64,000 bases of DNA. Source: Lithospermum erythrorhizon. Its lineage: Eukaryota; Streptophyta; Magnoliopsida; Boraginales; Boraginaceae. The stretch covers positions 1-64,000 of the forward strand of contig JADFUC010002237.1 in NCBI GenBank assembly GCA_019722365.1, in the 5' to 3' direction. The notes below the pieces were generated by a model. It saw only the letters and a list, made by a program, of their open reading frames with translations, was not told the origin of the DNA and did not search any database. Position numbers and translations under genes: made by a program. Positions 46,608 through 58,026 of this stretch are shown in pieces; position 1 is the stretch's first letter, and the number at the start of each line of letters is the position of its first letter.

Positions 46608-48900
46608 CATGGCAGATCAAAGCACAAGTCATCCCCCCTCGCATGCCCCCCAAGTAATATCTCAAGTTGTCTCAAGCCACTTCAAGAGGTGCCAGCTTAT
46701 TAAACAAGTTGCCAAGGCGCGGTTATAGTTTTAATGCCGAGACCCATTTTTCATATCTCAACTCCCTTGGTATATTACTCTATTCTAATTTTCATCATTC
46801 CCGAGGCGCCTCCACAATATCGTGATTCTACAATCTTCTACCCGACTCCAGCCTCGAGTCTACACTGCTCCGCCATGTCCGAGACATTGAGAATTTGCGG
46901 CCGCCTCGAGGGAGCAAATTTCCGAGTAAACCCTCCTGCCTCTCCCTCCAATCCTCGACGATTCTCAAGCACCTCTGGATGTGCAACCTCTCAACTCCCG
47001 AATGGGACCTCCTCCTCCGAGACCTGCTGCTTCGAAATCCTCCAAGGGGAAAACTTCAAAAGACCCCCTACCCTTCAAGAAGTGAGAGCAAGGACAGTCC
47101 CCGGCTGATCACCGACTATCAATCGAGGCGCATCCGGGCAGCACTCAACGGGTTTTCCGAGGGAGGCGCACACCAGATCCCTTTCGAGTGGGGGGAAACG
47201 AATGCTCCCCCCCTCGACTCGATCAACCCCTCCCTAAGCGAATTCGAGGATGTCTTCAACCCCACTTCCCGAGATACTCCTCTGCTTTGGGAGTTCTTTA
47301 ATTATGGCCCGACTCCCCCGTCTCCGTCATTTGTAGACGTAGGTGTTTCCTCAGACCCCCCCGGATGTGGTCCCGGGTCAGTTGATGTGACATGAAGAAG
47401 TTGGGATGTGCTCAGGGGAGTCGGTGGTTCAAGCTATTGCCCTTTGACAAATGTGCTCTACCATCAAGTCCGACCGCATCGTCCCCGTCACCGCTTCTAC
47501 ACTCCTTACCGAAGATTCCCACGCACTCCAAGTTGAAATAGAGAAGCTAAGGGTCGGCTTTCCTCAACCCCTGCCCCACGAAGTCTTCTGTGATGAAGAC
47601 GTGTTAATCAAGGTGGGGTTAACCAAAGGAGTGAACAAATACGCCACCACCCCTCTCTGGGTAGGTATTTTTCGCTCGTGTCGTTTTCGCCTCCTATTTT
47701 CATATTTTAATCTTTTCTTCTTTACTTGTCTTTGTCTCTTTTGTAGTCACACTCTTAGCCCAGAAGCATGCCTCGGGGTCATGTATCATGCCCCACAAAG
47801 TTAGTTTTGTTGTCAGGACATCTGGAAGGATCCCTTGAAAAGCGTGTCAAAGAGGAAGAGTAAAGCGGTTTCGGGAGAATCATCTGAGGTTCCTTCTTCA
47901 GCCCCCTGCTAAGCCCTTTAAAGCTTCAAAGAAGGTGGTTTCGAGGGGGCCCTGGACATGTGAGGTATTATCTGAGGCATTACCTCCTTCTCTTCCTTCT
48001 ACCGCTTCTCCCCCTACTATTCCTTCAACTACTCTGGACATTCCCGACCTCTCTCCCCTCGCTGATTCATGGTCTCTGGTCATCCCTCTTATCTGCTTCG
48101 CCTCGGATGTCCGGGCCTAAAGAATGGTCTGCTCGGTTTTCCTATACCCTCCTTCTGCATGTCATCACTGCTATCAAGCAGACACCCCCAGCAGAGCATT
48201 CCCTGGCGTAACGGTTTTTAAGTCAAGGGACACACTTTAGGGATCACGGGTCACTCCCACCCCTCATCCGCCTACTCTATGCCTTTTTTCTCTCACTTCC
48301 TATCTTAAGTATACTTCAATAGTTTCCCGAGTTCTTTATTTTATCGCCTCAATTTCTTTTGCCCGGCTCCTACTTCTCTTATTCTTTTAGCGCCGCACCA
48401 TTCTCAGACGGAGCGAAATGTAGTGAGTCCCGAAGTCTCTCGATGCATAAAGACTCTTTGGAGAAGCTGTGATGTCCGAGGTTGGTCGTGGAGAGAGTAT
48501 CAAGCTCGGCTCAAGCTGATCATTTCAAGGCCCAAGCTTTTGATTTCAAGAATAAACATGCAGATATTCAACTGGCTTAAGCGCTAGCTTGCGGAAATCC
48601 GAGTCCGATCTCTCTTCCAAGCACGAAGCGAATCACAAGTTAGTCTCGTTAGGAAGAAGCAGAGGAGGCCTCCTCCCAAAGTTGTAAAGGGCAAAATTTA
48701 AGAGAGCCAAAATTACTAGGACATTCTTATGGACTATTAATCACCTCCATCAGCCAGGCCATAAAGATTAAGATCTCCGAGGAATTCGACTGTTTCACTG
48801 GATGCTCCTAAGTTCGTGGGAAGAGCCTTCTGAAGGCGTGATATGATCCCTTTGATCGACTCAAGAGAAAGTATCGCCATGAAAGCCCCGCCGACGCATG
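46608..48900 (+). pseudogene. antisense extra ORF of Tat element, broken
   Basis: Forward-strand gene opposite to gag-pol. Starts MADQSTSHPPSHAPQ at 46608. Recognisable blocks continue in shifting frames at 46880-47395 and 47451-47660 (LQVEIEKLRVGFPQPLPHEV then EDVLIKVGL). An intron seems to run from GTAGGTATTT near 47661 to TTTTGTAG near 47745. After it come proline/serine-rich and then coiled-coil-like pieces (near 48480-48700). Tat-lineage elements carry such an ORF of unknown function in the 3' region. Reading is broken, so only the ancestry is supported. Confidence 0.5.
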
Positions 48901-49189
48901 AGCGATGATGACCTCGGGAGGATTGAGGAAGATGAAGATGCCGGGCTCCCTAACTTTCGTCCATACTTATCTTCAGAGATTTTTGTTTATGTCCCAAGGA
49001 CCTCGCTATATTACTGCAGCCATTACTTTCAGGAATACTTTTGTTTTGTTTAGTAACGGTTACGCATTTTCTTTATTTTTGCAATTTATAATCCTTTAAC
49101 TCTTATCTCTGTCTAACACCTCGTTATTTTCTTTTATCTTTCCTTTTGTAAATGTTATTTGTGATAACATAACACTTTGCCGCCTATCA
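48901..49189. other. gypsy 3' region, noncoding
   Basis: T-rich tail after the antisense ORF. No domain recognised. Confidence 0.4.
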
Positions 49190-49770
49190 TGATATCATTC
49201 TTTCTTCGGAGAATGACTTTGTGATAGTTATCCTTTATACTCCTGGGTGCCTCGGTTAATCTCAGACACTGGTTTTCCTTTAGATTAAGTGATCTTATTC
49301 ACTTGACCCTGGCATCCGATTCACTCGTAGACCACGAAATATCTAATTCACTCAAGGCTTCCCTCTAAATCGACATAAGAGGTTGTTGATCTTATCTCAT
49401 TCACCTGTGGTAATCTGATTCACCCCGAGACCATGAGTATTCAATTCACCTGATTTCCCCTCTATATTGATAGAGGTTAAGGATCTTATTCATCGTTTGA
49501 CTCGGTGATCCGATTCACTGAGGACCACGAGTGATCTAATTGGATTTCTTCTCTTAAATCAGAGAGGTTAAGTGATCTTTTATTCACTGACTCGGGATCT
49601 CGATTCACTCGAGGACCACAAGTGATCTAAATCACTTCGGTTTCCTCTAAATTGATAGAGGTTAAGCATTTTATCTGACTTTTGACCTCGGGTGATCTGA
49701 TTCACTCCTCGTGGTATCATTTTGAAAGCGATCTTAATCTTCACTCTCGGTTTTCCTCCGAATCTGAAAG
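49190..49770. repeat. ~93-bp minisatellite in gypsy 3' region
   Basis: Repeats anchored by GTTAAGTGATCTTATTCACT-like words at about 49287, 49385, 49479, 49569 and 49662 (spacing 98, 94, 90, 93). Each unit also has GATCCGATTCACTCGAGGAC-like, CACGAGTGATCTAATTCACT-like and TCCTCTAAATTGATAGAGG-like parts. Confidence 0.8.
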
Positions 49771-50166
49771 GATCTTATTCAATTTAGATTTTCTTGCTTT
49801 ATTGATGAATTTTCTTTGCGCAAAAGGTTTCTTATTTCTGTGCACCTTGGGTGCCCCACTCAAACTTTTTATCTCAAATTTTAAGTTTTACAAAAGGAGG
49901 TGGAAATCCCAATCATCTACAACACTAAGTATAATATTTTGAGATAAATCCCACGCTTACGATGCTGATGACCTTTCTCAAGAGCTCTTAGTTCATGTCT
50001 CGGCCTATGACCTCACCTCTTTTACTCTCAGAGGGACCCTTCCACTTTAGGGTCAGCTTGTCTCGCTTTTTTGGTTTGTTAGCTTGAAGAGTCAAGCACG
50101 AGGTCTCCTTCTTTCAACTCCGGCTTCTAGCTCTAACTCTTCGGTTATAGAATCGCGCTTTCTTTA
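49771..50166. other. gypsy linker
   Basis: Between minisatellite and integrase. No domain recognised. Confidence 0.4.
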
Positions 50167-51300
50167 TCAACTATTTGTACCTCTCTCGCATTTGGTACAA
50201 GCTTTGTCCCTCAATTCATCCACAAGTGAAGTTGCGTGCATTCTCTCATCTCGTTTCTTCATTCTTCTTCTCTTCATCAAGCAAAGTTTCAGGGGACCGC
50301 AGGACTCATGGGAGTTCCTCACCATCTTGCCCCCCCGAATCAAGGATATTTTTCTTTTATTCCTTGAAAAAATGGTCATGTTCATGATTTCTACTTGGCC
50401 ATTGGCTTGGGGATAGCAAACCGGTGCAAAAAGATGTTCAATCTCGAGCCATGACACATGTCCTCAAGCAAAAAGCATCGAACCGAGGATCAAGTATCCC
50501 GATACCAATATCTTCGGTATTCCATAGCGAGGATGTTTTTCCATATGAACTCCTCAATGTCCTCGGTAGTAGGTGTTCCTTAGAGGCATGGCCTCTACCT
50601 AGTTACCGAAATAATCCACTTACCTCACAAACATATTCTCTTTTGTGTTTGGTGTCAGTTTTTGGCTAAATTGGCCCACCAATTCACCTGCCTCACAATG
50701 GCAAACAGATGACAGTGGCCGGGTTATCTCCGCTTCACGGGTTATCCAGAACCTCATTTTCTCGACATTGGCCATCGCTATCTTTTTACGTACTCTAAGG
50801 AGTCGTTCATGAGTGTGGGCCAGAAGTACCCCGCCGCGATTTTCACAAGGACTTTTCCCCGATTTCCGATAGTTCAATCCTCTTTACAATTCCTTGCCAA
50901 ATGTAGTTTGTTGGATTTTATCTTCAGGGATGCAAAAGGAGTGGACCCAAGTGGGAGGTTTTGTATACTTCCTTTGAACATTTGAAATTTATAGCCTGCT
51001 TTTGTAATTTCTAGCCTCAACCTTGTCTTCGCATACACCTTGTATGTCATAAAACTCGACTACGGATCAGCACAATCCTCCCCTCTCTTCTCCTCGATGT
51101 AAAGCATCTCGCTTCGTGGAATGGCATTTTCCCAATGTTCAATATGAACTCCTCGTGGGAATATCCTCATAATATGTTGTGGCCAACCGTGATAAAAGTG
51201 ATCAAGACGCATCATTTTCTACTGAGGGCCAAGCATCACTGCACCGAACTGGAGACTATCCTCGTGGCCTGGAGCGATACTTCCTCGCATTTCTCATTCT
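50167..51300 (-). pseudogene. gypsy integrase remnant
   Basis: Complement of 50390-50457 reads HLFAPVCYPQANGQVEIMN, the conserved end of the retroviral integrase core. Adjacent segments are in broken frames. Position after RNase H on the same strand confirms gypsy order. Confidence 0.75.
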
Positions 51301-53050
51301 TAACTCCACACAATCTCCCCTGATTTGTTCAAGCAATCACCAGCTTTAGTATCTCCTCTTTACCACGATTCAAGTTATCCCGATTGACCAAGAATAACCC
51401 TCGGCTACCATGGCCTCATACTCGCTTCCGTTGTTTTGGCCTTGAATCGAATCTTAATGCATATTCAAAAGTAGACCTCGGTCCTTGAATTAAAATTCCC
51501 GCCCATGTTCATTTCGGTTACTGCCTAAGTACAATGTCCACGAAGGCCTTTCCGAGGTGTCAAGATAGTCTCGGTCTTCTATCGCTCCCGCGCGGTACAT
51601 TCTATTATTTAAGCCACCAAGGCCCGGCTCTTTATTCCCGCTCTTGGTTGGAAAGTGATCTCAAATTACTCAGCCCACTTTGTGAGCCTTCCCCTGCCTC
51701 GTGTGGTTGAAAGTATCCTCTTGAAAGGTCGCTTCTATGAGCACGATTATGGGTGATTTTCAAAGTGCTTGAGCTTTCTAGATTTAATTTGTACCCAACA
51801 TGAACTTGTTACTGCGGTAATTTCTCTCTTCGGCCCGCGCGAAGTACATGACTTACATAGTATATGGCTTTTGATTTTATCCTCTTCTCTAATTAGCACA
51901 CCACTCACAGCCCCTTCTCGATGTTTAAGTATAACCGTAGAATTTTTCCATGCCCTCGGTCTGGCTAATATCTTCGGGATATCAAGTATGCTTTTAACAT
52001 CGCCAAATGATTTGGCAATACTTTTCTGTCCCATTTGAATTTTTGGAGGCTTGTCTCAGTTTTCAAAAAAAGGGTAGGTTCCTATCTCCGGACCGAGATA
52101 TGAATCTATTGAGAGCCACGAGACATCCTGCCAATCTCTGAACTTCCTCAGGAAGACGCTGGGTCCTTCATTTGGCGTTTATGGCCTCAACTATTGTGGA
52201 TCAATTTTATGTCTTGTTCACTTATCAGCGAACCCCAGGAATTTCCCCGAGGTCACTCCGAATGAGCATTTTTCGGGTTAATCCTCACTGACTTTCTCTC
52301 AATCTTCTTCCAACGGCCTCCCTTTAGGTTCTTCAAATGCTCCTCCTTCTTCTTGCTTTTGACCAACATGTCATCTACGTAGATTTCCATGTTTCTGCCA
52401 ATCTGATTCGAGAAGATACAATTCTACTTCATCATCCGGGTATGTTGTTCGGCATTCTTTAATCCCGGGTGGCATTACTTTCTAAGTCCAAGAGCCCATA
52501 CTCCGTGAATTTAAGGTAGTTTTTTCTTGATCAGCTTTTTCCAAGAGTATTTGTAATACCCTCAAGCAAGATCTAAGAAGTCAAAACCTCGTGACCCCTC
52601 GACTCCCATCTACCGCCTTCCCAAACAAGGCAATGGGAAATAATCTTTAGGACAAGCTTTTATTGAGGTCAGCGAAGTCACAAGCATTCTCTAAATGCTT
52701 CATTAGACTTCTTACATTTCACATTAGCAATCCACTCCTGGAAATTGTACTTCTCGGATGGCACCTACCGCTATCGCCTCGCCGACTTCTTCTCGGATAG
52801 TTTTATTCTTGTCTTCGAGAAGCTTCCTTTCTTTTGCTTCACACGCTTACGGGTAAGTGTCCATGCAATCGTGTATCGCTATATCGGTATTCACTCCAAG
52901 CATGTTTCTGGGTTCCAAGCATATCTTCGCATTTTTGTAGTAGCTTTATCAATGTACTTCGGTGCATGATTCAACCGGAAGTTCCTATCCGAATCGCTTC
53001 TTAGGTTTTTTTTTCCCTGTGGGGAGACAACCCCGAGTTCCTCATGGGGA
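51301..53050 (-). pseudogene. gypsy RT/RNase H remnant
   Basis: Complement of 51747-52034 includes EGAVSGVLIREEDKIKSHIL and ends RKLKHFENHP, the RNase H segment of Tat-lineage pol. RT lies at about 52050-53050 in several frames. Stops are frequent. Confidence 0.75.
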
Positions 53051-53787
53051 CACGCTCTCTTCAAGCTCTCCCTTCCTCAAATGTCCAGTTTTCACCGTGG
53101 GAGCACTGCACTCAGTCACCCCCCGGGGAACTCTCTCTTCTTTCGTGCCTTTCTACCGAGGCGGTTCTTTTCGAGGGAACACCCTCGCACCATTAGTCGA
53201 TAAAGAAACCCGAGCCCTTTTCTCGTCTATCGACTCCTCACCCACCCTCCCGTAGTCGGCTTCATCTCTGCCGGAGCTGTGAAACGATTTCCTAGTGTCG
53301 CCAGGATAGTCGTCCGATTTGTCCAGCTGTAGTGTGGATCGGATATATCGACAACTGTGGAGCATGTCTCTTACCATCACAGCTTCTGGCTTCTCCTACC
53401 GAAAAGATCCTGCTATCCCTACTAGATGTACTTCAAGTGCCTCAAACCCCAGCGAGAAAGCGCATAAGATGGTTTTAAAAGGTCTGGTAAATCCCTAAAT
53501 CTGTCATATGCCCCTAAGTATAAAAATATCCTACCGAACTCCTTTGTATATGCCAAAAATTCAACCCACTAAGAAGCTTTTGCAATAATCGGATCGGACA
53601 TTAGAGGATCATCATGTGGTATCTCAATTCCTTCTAACTCTTCTTCTGAGAATGTTCTCACCTCTTTTGTCGACAGGCCACGCCGCTTAGCCTCAGACAC
53701 GGCCCTTCTAGCATATTGCTTTCGGGAATAGCGTATCTCCTCCCCGTCAATCCCTAAAATGGTATCAATAATACGCCTTACCCTCAA
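53051..53787 (-). pseudogene. gypsy protease region remnant
   Basis: Complement of 53569-53787 gives FSEEELEGIEIPHDDPLM, the conserved lead-in (PHDDPL) to the aspartic protease of these elements. The active-site triad is not clear. Confidence 0.6.
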
Positions 53788-54177
53788 GGGCTTCTACTCC
53801 GAGGTTTATCATTCCTCCGAGGCGACGCCTTGCCGCTTTTGGGAGCTGTTTCTCTCACGAATCCTCAGATGCCTCTCTATGATTTTTTCAATCTCCGCTT
53901 TCAAACACGACAATCATCGTTGTCATGTCCAGATCTTCCTGATACTCACAAAATAGCTTCTGCATCCCTTCTATTCGGGGCGAGACCTCACTTTTGGCTT
54001 TTGGAAACAAAGGTTTTATCTTGCATTCCGAGCAAACACTCCCACGCATTCCAGATTTAACAACGGAGTATACGTGTTGTAGATCGTTCTGGGATTGCTC
54101 TACCTCCCATTCTTTCTTCCTCGATCTTCCTGGATGGTCCCGAAATGACCTTTTACTTGCTCTTTCTATAACCTCTA

Positions 54178-55583
54178 TCATACTGCTTTTAGTGGTCTTT
54201 GGTCAAGCTTCTCCCTTCTGGCCGAACTTAAGCTATGGTTCCTTAAGCCACTTTTTCCTCCAATTTTATGTATTTGACCGCTAGTTGGGCTAATTGTCAT
54301 GCAAAGGTTACGTTCAGCACTAACCTTTCCTTTAATGGTCCCAACGTTAAACCGTGATAATAGAATGCGATCCCCCGCCACATTCTCGCCCATGGCTCTG
54401 TAATGCTAGTCAAGACTTTGAAAACTATCGAATAATCCCGGCGTCTCCCTGGTTTTTGTTTCAAATTCATCAACTCCTCTTAGTCATGTTCGGGCGACAT
54501 TGGATGCTCCAAATTTATCCATGAAGACATCCACGAAATCCCCGCCTAACGCCTAATCGTGGTTGGGTGGCAGCTCAGGAACCATTTCAACGCAGCCTCC
54601 CCGACTAACCACTCCTCCGAGAGCCTCGGGTAAACATCATCCTCACTTGCCCAAAAAAAGGATCATTGTGTGAATCGTAAGCCTTTGATGTGATTGCTGG
54701 GCCCCATGCCATCGTAAGTTTGAACTGCATTCTAAAAACCCCTTTGGCATTGATTTGTGTTTCAATCTATAATGTAAAGGGAATGTGGGTACTCGCTAGC
54801 TTCCGACCTCGAGGGGCAATGTCTCTAAGCCTATTATTTAGCTCCTCTACTTGTCTTTGGAGCTTTGCTATAACATCCTCACATCGCCTACATTGTCCCT
54901 TTTCGGGTACCGCCGCTACTCCTCGAGGGTTAAGTGGGTAGCCTCATGTTGGTTGTTCCTCTTGGAGAGAACTTCACGCTGCTTAGCCTTTCATTGCATT
55001 TACTCCTCTCGTTGTCCCTAGACGGGGACCGACTCGGTGGTGGAGGATCCTCGAAGAATAGTCTTCTTAGTCGTAATCACGAATTCTTCTCGTGTCGGGT
55101 TTCTCAAAGGGACTCTGCCTTCGTTTGCTGTCGAGTGGTGCCCCCTTTCGTCAGAATCCCTTCAACTTAATCTCTTCCGCATACCTAGAATCGTAAGTAG
55201 GACATATTTGCCGCTTTGTCCCTGACTGTTTCTTTGAACCAGCCCCGCGGTCATTTCGTGAATCTTTACTACTGCGATCCCCAGCCGTGTGACGGCGCCC
55301 AATCGATGTGTCATTTTCCCGATGTCCCCAGATGGGGCGGGACTCTGGAACCTTTATCCGCGAATTCATCTATTTGTTTTGATTTTGATCCGAGTCCTTT
55401 CCTGGGAGGCGACGGTTCCCTAGTCTCCTCGGGTTCGACCGGGATCCTTTGCTTTAGCCTCGAAATCTTGAGTGATGTGCCCCGAGATGGTTGTTGTCCG
55501 CTGCCCTCGCCATTGAGTCGTATATATTTTGATACATTAACTACCAACAATTCACATCGAGTCGTAAACTTGGATCCACTCAA
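54178..55583 (-). pseudogene. gypsy gag remnant
   Basis: Complement of 54290-54400 reads FYYHGLTLGPLKERLVLN across a short frame, matching gag core wording. Complement of 55311-55583 is the charged N-terminal region (SRLKQRIPVEPEETREPSPP). The frame is broken between. Confidence 0.65.
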
Positions 55584-56490
55584 TTATATACGAAACTCCG
55601 ACTTCCACTCAATTACATATTTAAATCGCAATGTAACGTGTATACGAAACAAGAAATTACCAATTTTCTCGAAAACTCTGTACCTCCTAACTTAGTTTTC
55701 TTTTTCCGATAGGTCGTCATTCCAATGATTTCATGGTACCAACAACCCGCCTCAAACTATCCAAATTGCATCATCTTCACATACAATGTATTCTATAATA
55801 ATAAACATAAAACGACGTATTAAAATCACAAAATACTAAGAATTAAAATTGAATCAAATACAAGACAAGTGCAAGTAGATCAATTTATATATGTACACAA
55901 CTAATAAAAAGTAACAATTTACCATGTCAAAGCATATTTTATACCACAAATATTTAGAAGATTATCGCAGGTAGGCACAATGCCCGCCATTCGAACAATC
56001 AGACAAGATCTACTTTAGCGAATACCTAAAAAGGTGACAAATATACGAGATGAGTTTGTTAGATACTATGTGAAATAATAACTACTGTGTGGCATCGAAA
56101 TCAACTCGCCTTTGTCCATAAAGCATTTGTTCAATATTAGTGTTCCAGCTTTATCACTCAATATTAAAGTGTTCCATCTCTTCTCATTAAAATATTCTTT
56201 TGGTGATCGCCCCTTAAAGTAGAAGCTTTACCAATAAAACCGTAGTCCAAGAAATAGCAAGCAATGGCAATCTCTAAAGAAGACAAAGTTAATCCACTAG
56301 TTGTGCTGTGATGATGAGAACAAATAGCCATCAAGCCACCGAAAAGAACAATAGGTGCATTTACCCGCCCGTGAGCCGTCCGAAATTCTACCTCGATAGG
56401 TTATCGGTCCAAAGATCGGATAATTTTTTTTTTGATAGCTAAATGGTACGATAACCCGGAGCATTTTACTAGCTAATTTACCCACCCCCT
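55584..56490. other. AT-rich spacer with unassigned coding-like traces
   Basis: Reverse-strand readings near 56100-56280 (LSSLEIAIACYFLDYGFIGK, GTLILSDKAGTLILNKC) look protein-like but I do not recognise a family. The rest is AT-rich. Confidence 0.3.
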
Positions 56491-58026
56491 ACTTTTTCCT
56501 CATTCATGGCGAACGATTCAATTGCTTCAACACTTCAAAGTTCTCTTCATTTCCCTCTTCTTTCCCTTGAATTCTGGAGTTCTCTTTGATTCGCATTTTT
56601 ATCGGATAATTTGATACTTTTTATCTCATCCATTCGGTATTTGGATACTTATTTCACTTTTTGGCACATTTCATTTGAATTTTCTCAATTATTAATTTTT
56701 TTTTGGGTTTCTAATTTATTAAATTGTGGATTTAGGGTTTCTATCAATGGGTATTTTAGAAACTTAATTAATTAATTGTCAGTGATTAATTTATATATTC
56801 ATCAATTGTTGTAATCATGATGTTTTTATTCTGTATTTGGTTCTTAGTCAATAGGTTTGTTTAATGAGATCAATTTTTGAACCCATTAGTGAATACATGT
56901 GAAATTTAGATCTTTTAGTAGTGATAAATTGTGAAATCAAATTGATGAAGTTGGGACTTGAATAGTTTTATGTTGTAATTGAGCAGTATTGTGTTTACTA
57001 GGTAGGATTCTATCTTCTTTTTCTCCCTTAAATTTTGAGTTTAAGTTTCAGCTTTTTATAGTGTAGATGTCGATATCTTTTTTTTAGGAAAGGTTTAAAA
57101 TCCAAGTTACAGTATTAAGTTTGATATTTGCATTGAAGGAAATGATTTAGATATTCATTTAAGGCATATCAATGTTGTCATTCTGCATTTGCTTGTTTTC
57201 ATGGCTCTTTATAAATGTTGTTATTTTGAAACGAGATGATAATGTTTGAGAACAGAAATATCTAAAAATGTAATTCAATGTACATCCTGGCGAGGCAACC
57301 TTGAAGTCATGGTGTGTTAGGACTACTCCTTTGATGAATCTTTCTATTGGAGCCTCATTGGAGTTGTATATGTTCTTTTCCGAAAAACAAAGTTGTCAGC
57401 CCATCCAATCTTGCTGTAAATTTTATCCTAGATTTGTGAATGTTGCCTCTCTTCCATGTGATCTAACTGACATCTTGTTGGCAGGAAAACTTTATTGTTT
57501 AACATTTACTTGTAGTCAGGCATTTTTAGCCTGAGGTCTTTGAAAATTTCATGGTAATAAGCAAGTTTATTGTAAATTATTTTTAAAAGGTAATTAAGCT
57601 ATGATGACAATGTTTATTAATAAGAATATCCGATGATGTAATCCAACCTGCATCTCGTGGAGAACCCATCTTGGATATGAAATATTTTTTATCCACAAGT
57701 GTTGGGACTACTTTTTTTGTAATTTGTTTTATTTGAATCGAATTTATTCATATTCAATGTAATACTGTAAAATCTGCCACTGTCATCTTTAGTGCATTTG
57801 TTGTATATTGGTTTCTAACCATTGAAAGGTAAGATGTCATTGTTTTCTTTTTATTATTTGATTTCAAATCATTGTTTGTCATTTCTTATCAATTTTATTT
57901 CTGTTTATCTGGACTACACTCCATTTCATTTAGTGTGTATCATTGAAAAAATGTTTGTTATATATTGTTGATTTGATGATTTCATTTTATTGTTGAGACT
58001 AATACTTATTTTCTTATATATTGCAG
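56491..58026 (+). other. 5' region of Rab escort protein gene
   Basis: C/T-rich leader-like sequence near 56500-56590, then long T-rich intron-like DNA. Coding-like islands at 57301-57534 have no recognised homology. An acceptor ATATTGCAG at 58018-58026 precedes an open exon. Confidence 0.35.

Larger units (their letters stand above)
46051..55515 (-). mobile_element. Tat-type gypsy element, about 9.5 kb, truncated
   Basis: Reverse-strand gag (54178-55583), protease (near 53570), RT (about 52050-53050), RNase H (51747-52034) and integrase (about 50200-51300) in gypsy order. Downstream of integrase lies a long region with a 93-bp minisatellite and a forward-strand (antisense) ORF with its own TATA box. 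This layout is known from Tat-lineage elements such as Grande and Ogre. Right of about 55515 the sequence changes abruptly to AT-rich DNA, so the 5' LTR is missing. All frames are broken. Confidence 0.8.
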
